From CAYTAU01 sp964442075 (lineage in GTDB: Bacteria; Bacteroidota; Bacteroidia; Bacteroidales; CAYTAU01), in the NCBI GenBank assembly GCA_964442075.1, contig CAYTWH010000002.1, positions 117,918-181,917 on the forward strand: a stretch of 64,000 nucleotides of DNA, written 5' to 3'. Positions 1-7,776 of the stretch are shown piece after piece. The notes under the pieces are model-generated. The model did no database searches. It was not told the origin of the DNA and was given only the letters and a program-made list of their open reading frames with translations. The position numbers and the translations under genes are program-made. How positions within the stretch are numbered: the first letter of the stretch is position 1; the number at the start of each line of letters is the position of its first letter.

Positions 1-198
1 TACTATCCAAGTGTTCGAACTGAATACAAGGGTAAAAATATTGCCTTAACACCCTTTGCTGTAGAAAAATATTTAAAGTTAGAAAAAGTTGCTGTATTTA
101 AGTATACGGTAAAAAACGGTCAACCAATGGCAAAACAAACTCATTATTCAGATTCTTTTGGAAATTTTAACTCACAATTTAATTGGAAAGAGTATTAA
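1..198 (+). CDS. C-terminal end of a RES-like domain protein (partial)
   Basis: The reading frame is open from the first base to a TAA at 196-198, so this is the last 65 codons of a gene that begins outside the window. The segment YPSVR, then NIALTPFAVEKYL, then a final FGNFNSQFNW resembles the C-terminus of RES-domain proteins. These are often NAD-degrading toxins paired with a small Xre-family antitoxin upstream. The catalytic Arg-Glu-Ser part is not visible here, so toxin activity cannot be judged. The identification rests on memory of the family's C-terminal pattern only. Confidence 0.5.
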   Translation, partial: YYPSVRTEYKGKNIALTPFAVEKYLKLEKVAVFKYTVKNGQPMAKQTHYSDSFGNFNSQFNWKEY

Positions 199-246
199 TA
201 AATGATGACAGGAGTTTATAAAAAAAGAACAAACAATGTTTAAAAA

Positions 247-777
247 ATGATAAAAGAAAAAGCAGATTTTCATAGTATTTTTTTAAAAGAAGGAGATATA
301 TTATATACGAATATTTATTCATTAGACAAAGACAAATTTAATAATTGGGTTGTAAATAATTTTGAAAAAGTAAAAACAATAGCCTCTTATGAAGAAGTTA
401 TACCAACCAAAGAAACAATGAACAAAATAATTAAAAAAGGATACGACCATAGATCATCTCAATGTCATTATTCCTCAAAAGCTGTGAGTTTAATAGATGA
501 ATCTTTTGAATATTGGACAGGATTTGTACACCAACAAGACTTTTTATTTAATATCATTACACATAGTTTTAATATATTAGATGGAATACTGGTTGATTTC
601 TCAAAAATTAATGAGAAGTGTGAAATTATTGATAAAGGTAAAGAAGGTTTTCCTCGTACATATTATGGTATAAAAATTCCAACAGGATTTATAAGAAAAT
701 TTGAATATGAAACCTTAAATAATCATTCAATGAAACCTCATCTATTTGAATGGTACAAAGAAATGAAATCCCACTAA
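247..777 (+). CDS. Hypothetical protein, 176 aa
   Basis: I do not recognise this gene. It encodes a soluble protein without signal peptide or membrane segment, with many aromatic residues (SSQCHYSSKAVSL, FEYWTGFVHQQDF). The start at 247 is chosen because ATGs slightly upstream (202, 238) run into stops within a few codons. It lies 48 bp after the RES-like gene on the same strand and may be co-transcribed. A partner role in a toxin system is only a guess from position; the sequence itself does not look like an Xre antitoxin. Confidence 0.6.
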   Translation: MIKEKADFHSIFLKEGDILYTNIYSLDKDKFNNWVVNNFEKVKTIASYEEVIPTKETMNKIIKKGYDHRSSQCHYSSKAVSLIDESFEYWTGFVHQQDFLFNIITHSFNILDGILVDFSKINEKCEIIDKGKEGFPRTYYGIKIPTGFIRKFEYETLNNHSMKPHLFEWYKEMKSH

Positions 778-811
778 GCATATTTTTATTTAACCAACGC
801 AAAAAGAACTC

Positions 812-958
812 AAGCCAAAAATATATTACAGTATTTGCTAATCACCTTTGCAAGCTTTGCGTGAAAAAAATCTAAAATATAAAATCGTAAATATAAAATC
901 AGCAAACTCCCTTTTTTGTTCATTAAGCTTTATTGTGTAATTTTAGCGCAATTAAAAA
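812..958. repeat. Duplicated intergenic block, copy A
   Basis: This spacer is strongly similar to the spacer at 2889-3020. Shared segments in the same order include AAAAATATATTACAG, CTTTGC, GCGTGAAAAAAAT, a TTTTTG tract, AAGCTTTATT or CAGCTTTATT, and GTAATTTTAGCGCAATT. The 3' half carries a promoter-like pair. Both copies sit directly upstream of a plus-strand gene whose ATG follows AAACA, so the unit appears to be a duplicated leader and promoter region. Confidence 0.75.
916..946 (+). promoter_or_regulatory. Bacteroidota-type promoter
   Basis: TTG at 916-918 is followed after 19 nt by TAATTTTAG at 938-946, close to the Bacteroidota -33/-7 consensus TTG-N19-TAnnTTTG. It lies 20 bp before the preferred ATG at 966. 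The same arrangement recurs at 2978-3008. Confidence 0.5.
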
Positions 959-965
959 TAAACAA

Positions 966-2879
966 ATGAAAACATATTTTACAACTATAGTTTTGATTGC
1001 CCTGGCAAGCCTAAGCATTAATGCTCAGAATACTTTTGAACGTGTTTATGGAGAAAATGATTATGACGAAGGTTTTGGCGCCATATCCTATAATAATGGA
1101 TATTTTATAGCAGGAAGCATAATGTCTTCAAGTACATCATATGATGGATGCTTAATTAAAACAGATTCTCTTGGTATAAAAGAATGGATTTTAAAATTTG
1201 GAGGAACCGATACTGATAAGCTCCGTTGTATAGAAAATACAAGTAACAACAATATTATTATGTGCGGACAAACAGCATCTGTAGGTGCAGGCAGCGACGA
1301 TGCATGGATAATAAAAACAGATAGTTTGGGTAATATATTATGGGAAAAGATTTATGGAGGAACAGGATCTGATATATTATACTGTATAAAAGAAACACCC
1401 GATAGTGGTTTTATTGCTGTAGGTGAAACCAAATCATTTGGTCCAAATATACCTTCAAATCCTAATATGTATATTATAAGAATGGATATTAATGGAGATA
1501 CTTTATGGACCAAAGCACTTGACTATGGAGGTGCTGATAAAGATGTTGCAAGGTCGGTAACAATATTAGCTTCCGGTAGTTTTGTTGTAACAGGCAATAG
1601 TAGCAGATGGGAATCAACAAATTTACGTAGAGATTTACGGCTTTCTAAATTCGATAGTTTTGGTAGCAGTATGTGGAGTCGTACCTATTATTCAACACTT
1701 CCTGGAGATTATGAATATGGCTATGCTGTTAAACAAACCTTAGATACAGGCTTTGTAGTAGCAGGATATTATTCTTCAATAGGCTGGAATTATGGCGTGT
1801 TGCTAAAAACCGACAGCATTGGTAATTATCAGTGGTATTCGCAGGTTTCCGGGGCTTCTTTTGGAGACGATGCCTATGTGAAAAATATTGATATTACTTC
1901 CGATAGTGGTTTTGTAATGACAGGATACATAAGCGATCCTTATGTGCTTAGTGGAGACCCGCTTGCAATATGGAAATATGATAAAACCGGCTCTCTAGAT
2001 TGGACTAGAATTTATGGTGGAAGTCAGGCAGATGCCGGAAATTTTATCAGTACACAAGATGATAATGGATTTCTGGTTGCGGGTTATACTCAATCAAAAA
2101 GCATTTTTGGGTCAAACGATATATATTTAATAAAAACAGACTCTATTGGTTATGCCGATTTACAAATATGGACATCTTCTGACACCACTATATGTGAAGG
2201 CGATACTGCTCAACTTTATGTTAGTTCTAATCATTCTGGTGTTACATATTCATGGTTACCAACAATAACAATTGAATTTTCAGATAGCTCACATACTCAG
2301 GCTTTTCCTTTGACAACGCAAACATATTATGTTACTGTTACATCCGGTATAGATTTTAAAGTTGACAGCATTAATGTTGAAGTTTCTCCAATTCCCCCAA
2401 CACCAACTATTAACTATATAAACGATACTTTGTTCTCAAGTTCACCAATTGACAACCAATGGTATAATCAGAGTGGGGTAATTGTGGGCGCAAATTCATA
2501 TTATTATAAACCAATAGTTACAGGAGATTACTTTGTTATTGTTACCAATACAAATGCTTGTATATCTGATACATCAAATATTATTAATGTGGTTATTTCA
2601 AGTATTGAAGAAAACAATAAAAAACTACAAATTCAAATATATCCCAACCCCACAACAGGCTTAATTTCAATAAAGGCAGAAGGAATGGAGAGTATAGAAG
2701 TAATGAATATTAGTGGTCAAACCATTCTTAAACATTCCCGTGAAAACGGGAATCCAGGAATATGGATGCCCGATCAAGCCGGGCATGTTATTAATTTGGC
2801 TACACAGCCAAAAGGCATATACATAATAAAAGTTACTACTAACAAAGGCGTGACTGTACAAAAAATTGTTTTAGAGTAA
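966..2879 (+). CDS. T9SS-secreted protein with tandem Trp-Gly repeats
   Basis: The protein has 637 residues from ATG 966; the frame extends upstream to 933, but that start lies inside the promoter. Residues 1-20 form a signal peptide ending NAQ. About eight units of the form TDSLGxxxWxxxxGGTxxD follow, each containing phrases such as DSGFIAVGE, and they probably fold as a beta-propeller. After an Ig-like/PKD-like stretch the C-terminus (from about residue 558, YPNPTTG) is a type A T9SS sorting domain, so export by the T9SS and surface attachment or release are expected. The sorting domain is interrupted in frame by a palindromic repeat (2733-2787). The ligand is unknown. Confidence 0.85.
   Translation: MKTYFTTIVLIALASLSINAQNTFERVYGENDYDEGFGAISYNNGYFIAGSIMSSSTSYDGCLIKTDSLGIKEWILKFGGTDTDKLRCIENTSNNNIIMCGQTASVGAGSDDAWIIKTDSLGNILWEKIYGGTGSDILYCIKETPDSGFIAVGETKSFGPNIPSNPNMYIIRMDINGDTLWTKALDYGGADKDVARSVTILASGSFVVTGNSSRWESTNLRRDLRLSKFDSFGSSMWSRTYYSTLPGDYEYGYAVKQTLDTGFVVAGYYSSIGWNYGVLLKTDSIGNYQWYSQVSGASFGDDAYVKNIDITSDSGFVMTGYISDPYVLSGDPLAIWKYDKTGSLDWTRIYGGSQADAGNFISTQDDNGFLVAGYTQSKSIFGSNDIYLIKTDSIGYADLQIWTSSDTTICEGDTAQLYVSSNHSGVTYSWLPTITIEFSDSSHTQAFPLTTQTYYVTVTSGIDFKVDSINVEVSPIPPTPTINYINDTLFSSSPIDNQWYNQSGVIVGANSYYYKPIVTGDYFVIVTNTNACISDTSNIINVVISSIEENNKKLQIQIYPNPTTGLISIKAEGMESIEVMNISGQTILKHSRENGNPGIWMPDQAGHVINLATQPKGIYIIKVTTNKGVTVQKIVLE
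2733..2787. repeat. Palindromic element inserted in frame in a T9SS tail
   Basis: Two hairpins lie side by side. Stem 2734-2741 pairs with 2746-2753 (ATTCCCGT/ACGGGAAT) around a GAAA loop. Stem 2766-2772 pairs with 2780-2786 (ATGCCCG/CGGGCAT). The unit is translated as HSRENGNPGIWMPDQAGHV, a stretch foreign to the surrounding sorting domain and much richer in GC. It resembles the Rickettsia palindromic element type of coding-region repeat, which often gives HSRESGNP-like peptides. Confidence 0.8.
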
Positions 2880-2888
2880 AAAGAATCT

Positions 2889-3020
2889 AAGTCAAAAATA
2901 TATTACAGTCTTTGCAAATCAACTTTGCGAGCTCGGCGTGAAAAAAATTTAAATTGCAAATCAAAAGACTACCCTTTTTGCTTATTCAGCTTTATTAAGT
3001 AATTTTAGCGCAATTAAAAA
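2889..3020. repeat. Duplicated intergenic block, copy B
   Basis: This is the second copy of the block at 812-958. It is followed by a further AT-rich segment with CATTCGCGAATTCGTGGC before the gpmI start. The promoter-like motifs have the same spacing in both copies. Confidence 0.75.
2978..3008 (+). promoter_or_regulatory. Bacteroidota-type promoter for gpmI
   Basis: TTG at 2978-2980 is separated by 19 nt from TAATTTTAG at 3000-3008. The motif and spacing match the promoter candidate at 916-946, within the duplicated block. The predicted transcript would carry a leader of roughly 65 nt before the ATG at 3078. Confidence 0.5.
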
Positions 3021-3077
3021 ATTAGAATTTCAACATATAAAAAACATTCGCGAATTCGTGGCTAAAAATATAAACAA

Positions 3078-4598
3078 ATGCAAACCAACAAAGCAATACT
3101 TATAATTCTTGATGGCTGGGGCATAGGAGATAAGTCGAAATCTGATGTAATTTATAATGGTGATACACCTAATCTCGATAAGCTTTTTTTAAAATATCCA
3201 AACTCGCAATTATTAGCCGGTGGCGAAGATGTAGGATTACCAAATGGACAAATGGGAAATTCTGAAGTAGGACATTTGAATATTGGAGCAGGAAGAGTAG
3301 TATATCAAGACCTTGTAAAAATCAATAAAGCAGTAGAAGATAATTCAATAAGCTCAAATAATACATTAATAAAAGCATTTCAATACGCTAAAGATAAAAA
3401 CAAACAAGTTCATTTTCTGGGCTTGGTTTCAGATGGCGGAGTTCACTCTGTAGATAAGCATCTTTATAAACTTTGCGATATAGCAAACGATTTTGGTTTG
3501 TCAAAAGTTTTTATTCATGCACTTACCGATGGCAGAGATACTGACCCACATAGCGGATTAGGATTTATTGAAAATCTGCAAGAGCATATTAAAAGCAAAT
3601 CGGCAAAGATAGCTTCTGTATGTGGCAGATTTTATACTATGGACAGAGATAAACGCTGGGAAAGGATTAAAGTTGGCTACGATCTATTAGTATCGGGTAA
3701 AGGTGAAAAATATCAAAATGTAATTGAAGCTGTTAATGCATCGTATAATAACGATAAAACAGATGAATTTATTAAACCAATAGTTATTGTTGATGATGCA
3801 AATAAACCACTTACGACAATTGAAAAAGACGATGTTGTAATATGTTTTAATTTTCGTACCGACAGGTTAAGAGAAATCACAACAGTGCTAACTCAAAAAG
3901 ATATGCCCGAATTTGAAATGAGCAAAATGGATTTGTACTATTGCACTATGACAAGATACGACGATTCTTTTAAAAATGTGAATATAATTTACGATAAAGA
4001 AAATGTTAAGAAAACCATTGGCGAAATTCTGGAGATCAACAATAAAAAACAATTAAGAATTGCCGAAACCGAAAAATATTCTCATGTTACATTCTTCTTT
4101 TCCGGCGGAAGAGAAAATCCTTTTAAGGGCGAAGAAAGAATTTTAATACCATCGCCAAAGGTTACTACTTACGATTTGCAACCCGAAATGAGTGCATACC
4201 TTGTAAAAGATGCAATTATTACAGAAATTAATAAAAACAAATTCGATTTTATTTGTCTTAACTTCGCTAATGGCGATATGGTTGGACATACAGGAATTTA
4301 CGATGCAATATTAAAAGCTGTAAAAACTGTTGACCAATGCGTAAGCGAAGTTGTTGATGCTGCTCAAAAAAATAATTATACAGTTCTTATAATTGCCGAC
4401 CATGGTAATGCCGACTATGCAATTAATGATGATGGAAGCCCACATACAGCACATTCGCTAAATCCTGTACCATGTTTACTGATATCAGATAAATATAAAT
4501 CAATAAACTCAGGTACTTTGGCAAATGTTGCACCCACATTGCTTAAAATAATGAGTATTGATATTCCCAACGAAATGACAGAAAAAGCCTTAATTTGA
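3078..4598 (+). CDS. gpmI: 2,3-bisphosphoglycerate-independent phosphoglycerate mutase
   Basis: This cytoplasmic glycolytic enzyme interconverts 3- and 2-phosphoglycerate, using two divalent metal ions and a phosphoserine intermediate. At 506 aa it has the usual family length. Visible motifs are the N-terminal metal-binding DGWG (residues 12-15), the nucleophile Ser62 in MGNSEVGHLNIGAG, DGRDTDP in the transferase domain, and the C-terminal metal ligands in ADHGNAD and HTAHS. It appears to be a single-gene unit, with a promoter in the duplicated spacer and a GC-rich hairpin downstream. Confidence 0.97.
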   Translation: MQTNKAILIILDGWGIGDKSKSDVIYNGDTPNLDKLFLKYPNSQLLAGGEDVGLPNGQMGNSEVGHLNIGAGRVVYQDLVKINKAVEDNSISSNNTLIKAFQYAKDKNKQVHFLGLVSDGGVHSVDKHLYKLCDIANDFGLSKVFIHALTDGRDTDPHSGLGFIENLQEHIKSKSAKIASVCGRFYTMDRDKRWERIKVGYDLLVSGKGEKYQNVIEAVNASYNNDKTDEFIKPIVIVDDANKPLTTIEKDDVVICFNFRTDRLREITTVLTQKDMPEFEMSKMDLYYCTMTRYDDSFKNVNIIYDKENVKKTIGEILEINNKKQLRIAETEKYSHVTFFFSGGRENPFKGEERILIPSPKVTTYDLQPEMSAYLVKDAIITEINKNKFDFICLNFANGDMVGHTGIYDAILKAVKTVDQCVSEVVDAAQKNNYTVLIIADHGNADYAINDDGSPHTAHSLNPVPCLLISDKYKSINSGTLANVAPTLLKIMSIDIPNEMTEKALI

Positions 4599-4693
4599 AT
4601 ATAAAGCCCCGTCTGTCGAACGGTTAATCAGTGTTTGATATTCTTTTTGTAAGTTCAAGCGGATTTTAGAAACTTAGACAATAAGAAAAAATC

Positions 4694-4723
4694 AGTTGCC
4701 CCGCCCTGAAAGACGGGGCAACT
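4694..4723 (+). terminator. GC-rich hairpin downstream of gpmI
   Basis: A perfect 10-bp stem (AGTTGCCCCG, 4694-4703, with CGGGGCAACT, 4714-4723) encloses a 10-nt loop. No T-tract follows, so a factor-independent terminator is uncertain. A second segment, GCCCCGTCT at 4606-4614, could pair instead with AGACGGGGC at 4711-4719. Confidence 0.5.
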
Positions 4724-4839
4724 AAAACAGTTGTTGATTTTCTCTGAAATCAATTAAAACCTGCTTTTTTTATAATCGTTTTAATTAGAAAACATGGATA
4801 TTTACAAACTTTGTTTAATTTTAATCCCGAATATTCTAT

Positions 4840-5460
4840 ATGAATAATTACGAAAAAACAATGCTTCAAATACAAGATACACTTATCAGCCTCAATCTAA
4901 TTGAAACAAATTTTGTTTGCGATCTTAATTCATGCAAGGGCAATTGTTGTGTTTATGGCGATTATGGTGCTCCACTCGAAATTGAAGAAATTGAGATCAT
5001 AGGTAGTATTTTAGATAAAATTGATAAATATTTAACACCTGAAGGCAAAAAAGCTATTAAACAACAAGGATTAAGAATAAAAGACGATGCCAATGATTAT
5101 GTTACACCTTTAATTAACGGCAAAGAATGTGCATTTACCTATTTCGATAATGGTATTGCAAAATGTGCAATTGAAAAAGCATATCTTAATAATGAAATTT
5201 ATTTTCAAAAACCTGTTTCGTGCCATTTGTATCCGGTAAGGGTGAAAAAATACAAAGAATTTACGGCAGTAAACTATCACAAATGGGAAATTTGCGATAT
5301 GGCATTAGCAACAGGCGAAAAACTTGGTGTGCCAATGTATGTATTTTTAAAAGATGTGCTGATAAGAAGATTTGGAAAAGACTGGTATGAAGAATTGAAA
5401 TTAGCTGCAGAAACTTTGTTGGAAGAAAAAAGAAAATCCACAACAGATAGCATAGATTAA
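4840..5460 (+). CDS. DUF3109 family cysteine-rich protein
   Basis: This is a conserved Bacteroidota protein of unknown biochemical role. The family signature is visible near the N-terminus: FVCDLNSCKGNCCVYGDYGAPL, with a Cys-x4-Cys-x3-CysCys cluster, followed by further Cys residues in KECAFT, AKCAIE, VSCHLYPVR and WEICDMA. Such clusters suggest binding of a metal or iron-sulfur centre, as in YkgJ-like proteins. The family often begins MIQI-DT, so the ATG at 4861 may be the true start. The last codons (RKSTTDSID and the stop) are supplied by the repeat array that begins at about 5438. Confidence 0.88.
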   Translation: MNNYEKTMLQIQDTLISLNLIETNFVCDLNSCKGNCCVYGDYGAPLEIEEIEIIGSILDKIDKYLTPEGKKAIKQQGLRIKDDANDYVTPLINGKECAFTYFDNGIAKCAIEKAYLNNEIYFQKPVSCHLYPVRVKKYKEFTAVNYHKWEICDMALATGEKLGVPMYVFLKDVLIRRFGKDWYEELKLAAETLLEEKRKSTTDSID

Positions 5461-5747
5461 CACAAAGTTAAACAAAAAAATAAAAATAAAAAATCTGTGA
5501 ATTGCGAAGCACTCACGAACACCTAATAAATAAACATTTAGTGAGTAAAATCCGTGTAATCGGTGGTAAAAAAAGAAAACACACCACAGATAGCACAGAT
5601 TAACACAAAGTAAAACAAAGAAATAAAAATAAATAATCTGTGAAAATCCGTGTAATCGGTGGTAAAAAAAGAAAACACACCACAGATAGCATAGATTAAC
5701 ACAAAGTAAAACAAAGAAATAAAAATAAATAATCTGTGAAAATCCGT
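5438..5747. repeat. Tandem array of 96-bp palindromic repeat units
   Basis: Units start at 5438, 5584 and 5680. The second and third are 96 bp apart and nearly identical. Each contains CCACAGATAG-CAYAGATT, ACACAAAG, a run of AAATAAAAATAA, AATCTGTG and GTGTAATCGGTGGT. The CACAGATT/AATCTGTG arms and the ACCACAGAT/ATCGGTGGT ends make each unit an imperfect inverted repeat. The first unit is 146 bp because it carries an insertion of about 50 bp with its own inverted repeat (ACTCAC ... GTGAGT). The array continues into an assembly gap; its end is at 5848-5868. Confidence 0.9.
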
Positions 5748-5847
5748 NNNNNNNNNNNNNNNNNNNNNNNNNNNNNNNNNNNNNNNNNNNNNNNNNNNNN
5801 NNNNNNNNNNNNNNNNNNNNNNNNNNNNNNNNNNNNNNNNNNNNNNN
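5748..5847. other. Assembly gap of 100 N
   Basis: Exactly 100 N interrupt the repeat array between AATCCGT and GTAATCGGTGG. The round number suggests a scaffolding placeholder, so the real copy number of the 96-bp unit is unknown. Confidence 0.98.
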
Positions 5848-5911
5848 GTAATCGGTGGTAAAAAATAACTCCGACAATTACATATAAAATTCGTAAATTT
5901 GTTGCTTTATT

Positions 5912-6604
5912 ATGATAATCAAAGCTAAAATACCACTTCTTTTATTACTTGTATTTTTTGCAAATATTGCAATATCACAAAAGCTCAAAAGAGAAACATT
6001 ACTGGGTTTACACATTAGTCCGATTATTACAACTAATATTATTGAAAAAAACGATGTAGAATTATTTACCGATAGCATCAACTATCAATTAACGCAAAAA
6101 ACAGGGATAAACTATGGAATGGAGATAAGATTTGGCATAGGCGAACGACTTTCGCTGCATACAGGCATTAATTATACCCAACGTAATTTTGATGTAAAGA
6201 TCAATACTCCTGATACATTACTTACCGATAGCTCGCTTAAATTTATTAGCTATGAAGTACCGATTTCCCTTAGCGGATATGTAAAACTTACCGGTCAGCT
6301 ATATTTATGCGGAAACCTCGGGCTTAGTTTCGATTTTTACCCAACAAACATTAGCATACCCCATGTATACGGCAAAAGATACAACTGGGCACAATTTGCA
6401 ATTAACGGTACTACTGGCATGGAATTTAGGACAAAAAACAGTGGATACATTTTTCTTGGAGCATCATATCACACCCATTTTAGCAATATGCTGTATGTGC
6501 TTTTTTACAAATCAAACCAAATTGGCTCAGCAGATGAATATATTCCTTTTTCGGGAAATTACTTTTCGGTAAATTTAAAATATTACTTTCCACAGTCGAA
6601 ATAA
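5912..6604 (+). CDS. Outer-membrane beta-barrel protein (PorT-like fold)
   Basis: The 230-residue protein has a signal peptide (hydrophobic LLLLLVFFANIAIS, cleaved near SQ). Alternating amphipathic strands follow, such as GINYGMEIRFGIGERLSLHTGINYTQR and, at the C-terminus, NYFSVNLKYYF. This length and pattern fit the eight- to ten-stranded outer-membrane barrels common in Bacteroidota. No specific function can be assigned. It follows the repeat array and gap. The last codons overlap, in another frame, a leftover piece of a T9SS tail (6601-6741). Confidence 0.8.
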   Translation: MIIKAKIPLLLLLVFFANIAISQKLKRETLLGLHISPIITTNIIEKNDVELFTDSINYQLTQKTGINYGMEIRFGIGERLSLHTGINYTQRNFDVKINTPDTLLTDSSLKFISYEVPISLSGYVKLTGQLYLCGNLGLSFDFYPTNISIPHVYGKRYNWAQFAINGTTGMEFRTKNSGYIFLGASYHTHFSNMLYVLFYKSNQIGSADEYIPFSGNYFSVNLKYYFPQSK

Positions 6605-6741
6605 ATCAGGAACAAATTAGTTTCTATCCCGAAAATCAGAAATTTACAATTAACAAATCAGGCTTAAGTGCCGGAGTTTATAATGTAACTCTACGTTCAA
6701 ATAAAAATGCAATAACCAAACAAGTTGTTATTTGCAGATAA
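6601..6741 (+). pseudogene. Orphan fragment of a T9SS sorting tail
   Basis: The frame beginning at 6601 reads INQEQISFYPENQKF, then TINKSGLSAGVYNVTLRS and QVVICR-stop at 6741. Over 41 residues about 34 match the tail at 10450-10573. There is no start codon or N-terminal partner, and the fragment lies out of frame directly behind the outer-membrane barrel gene. It is best read as the remnant of a deleted T9SS substrate gene or a failed fusion. Confidence 0.8.
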
Positions 6742-6923
6742 AAATTCTCGATTTAATTTAGGGGACTTCTAATAATTACTTCGCATCAAGATTTTCAGAG
6801 TTTTTTATAGACGATGAAAATTTTAGATGCACTATCGGGATAATGCAAAAAAATTTGAAGAAGTATATGAAATACTCTGAAAACCCTTTGGGAACAAAGC
6901 TAATAAACAACCTGACTTCGTCA

Positions 6924-6961
6924 AAATATTTCTTAATAGCTACGGCTATTAAGAAATATTT
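6924..6961. repeat. 17-bp perfect hairpin with a TACG tetraloop
   Basis: AAATATTTCTTAATAGC (6924-6940) is exactly complementary to 6945-6961, leaving the loop TACG closed by a C-G pair. C(UACG)G is one of the unusually stable RNA tetraloops. The element lies 86 bp before the gene at 7048 and is not followed by a T-tract, so it may be a leader structure, an RNA processing site or a repeat-derived palindrome. Confidence 0.85.
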
Positions 6962-7047
6962 GTGTCTCGCATCTTATTCATTATCTTTGTTTCTTGAAAG
7001 AAAGGAATTAATAGAAGCCCCCTTAATTAAATTTAAAACTATTTATT

Positions 7048-7671
7048 ATGAAAAAAGGTACAGCAATTTATTTCCCCGGAAGAGAAAATGAAATTCTATC
7101 ATTTATCACCAGTGCAGTAAAACAATTAATACTACTGGCAAATCATTATGGTATTAATCAGGAAGAAATTAAAAGTTTGGAAGCGTTTTTAGTAAACGTA
7201 GCAAAAGTAATTAACGAATCTGAAGAAGCAAGCAATATAGCCCAACAAAAAACAGAGGTTAAAGTAGAAGAATTATATAATTGCAAAAAAGATTTTTTGC
7301 GAATGTTTCGATTTATACAAGACTCTCCCAAGTTTCGTGAAAAAGATGCCGAAGCAATAGGCTTTAGAGTACACCATGTTACACCCGACCCACAAACAAT
7401 GAAACCCATTATAAGCGAAGTAACACCTACGCTCGAGGCGATTATTATAGACTGGGTGAAAAGCGATATGGAAGGCGTATTTATTTATGGCAGTTACGAT
7501 GGCAATAAATGGACAAAAATAGGACGCGATACAAGGTCGCCTTACGAAGACGAACGCAAAAACCTAAGCGATAAACCCGAAGACAGATATTATAAATTGC
7601 GCTATATTAAAAACGATAAACCAATAGGATTAGAATCGGATGTAGCAAAAATACTGGCAGAGATATATTAG
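7048..7671 (+). CDS. Hypothetical protein with C-terminal FN3-like region, 207 aa
   Basis: This cytoplasmic protein has no signal peptide. The N-terminal 85 residues look alpha-helical (EEIKSLEAFLVNVAKVINESEEA). The C-terminal half contains WVKSDMEGVFIYGSYDGNKWTKIGRDTRSPY and YYKLRYIKNDKPIG, which read like a fibronectin type III or similar beta-sandwich domain. Proteins of this layout are frequent in Bacteroidota, but I know no function. The ATG at 7048 is preferred over the upstream overlapping frame, which has no coding character. Confidence 0.7.
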   Translation: MKKGTAIYFPGRENEILSFITSAVKQLILLANHYGINQEEIKSLEAFLVNVAKVINESEEASNIAQQKTEVKVEELYNCKKDFLRMFRFIQDSPKFREKDAEAIGFRVHHVTPDPQTMKPIISEVTPTLEAIIIDWVKSDMEGVFIYGSYDGNKWTKIGRDTRSPYEDERKNLSDKPEDRYYKLRYIKNDKPIGLESDVAKILAEIY

Positions 7672-7776
7672 TTATTTTGACTAAAAGCATATTTTTAGTG
7701 ATATAAAGATGTAAATTAATATATCAAACATATAATATATTTCGTATACTTGTATAGAATTTAAAACCATCATGCT

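Noticed and set aside
2667..2861. Minus-strand 64-aa frame inside the T9SS tail
   Set aside because: It is the reverse of a conserved sorting domain and the palindromic element; no start signal or family match.
5438..5868. CRISPR-like array of similar units
   Set aside because: The 96-bp units are contiguous and nearly identical over their full length, with no distinct spacers and no cas genes nearby.
6843..7091. 82-aa open frame before the gene at 7048
   Set aside because: It runs through the 17-bp palindrome, overlaps the next gene in another frame and has no coding character.
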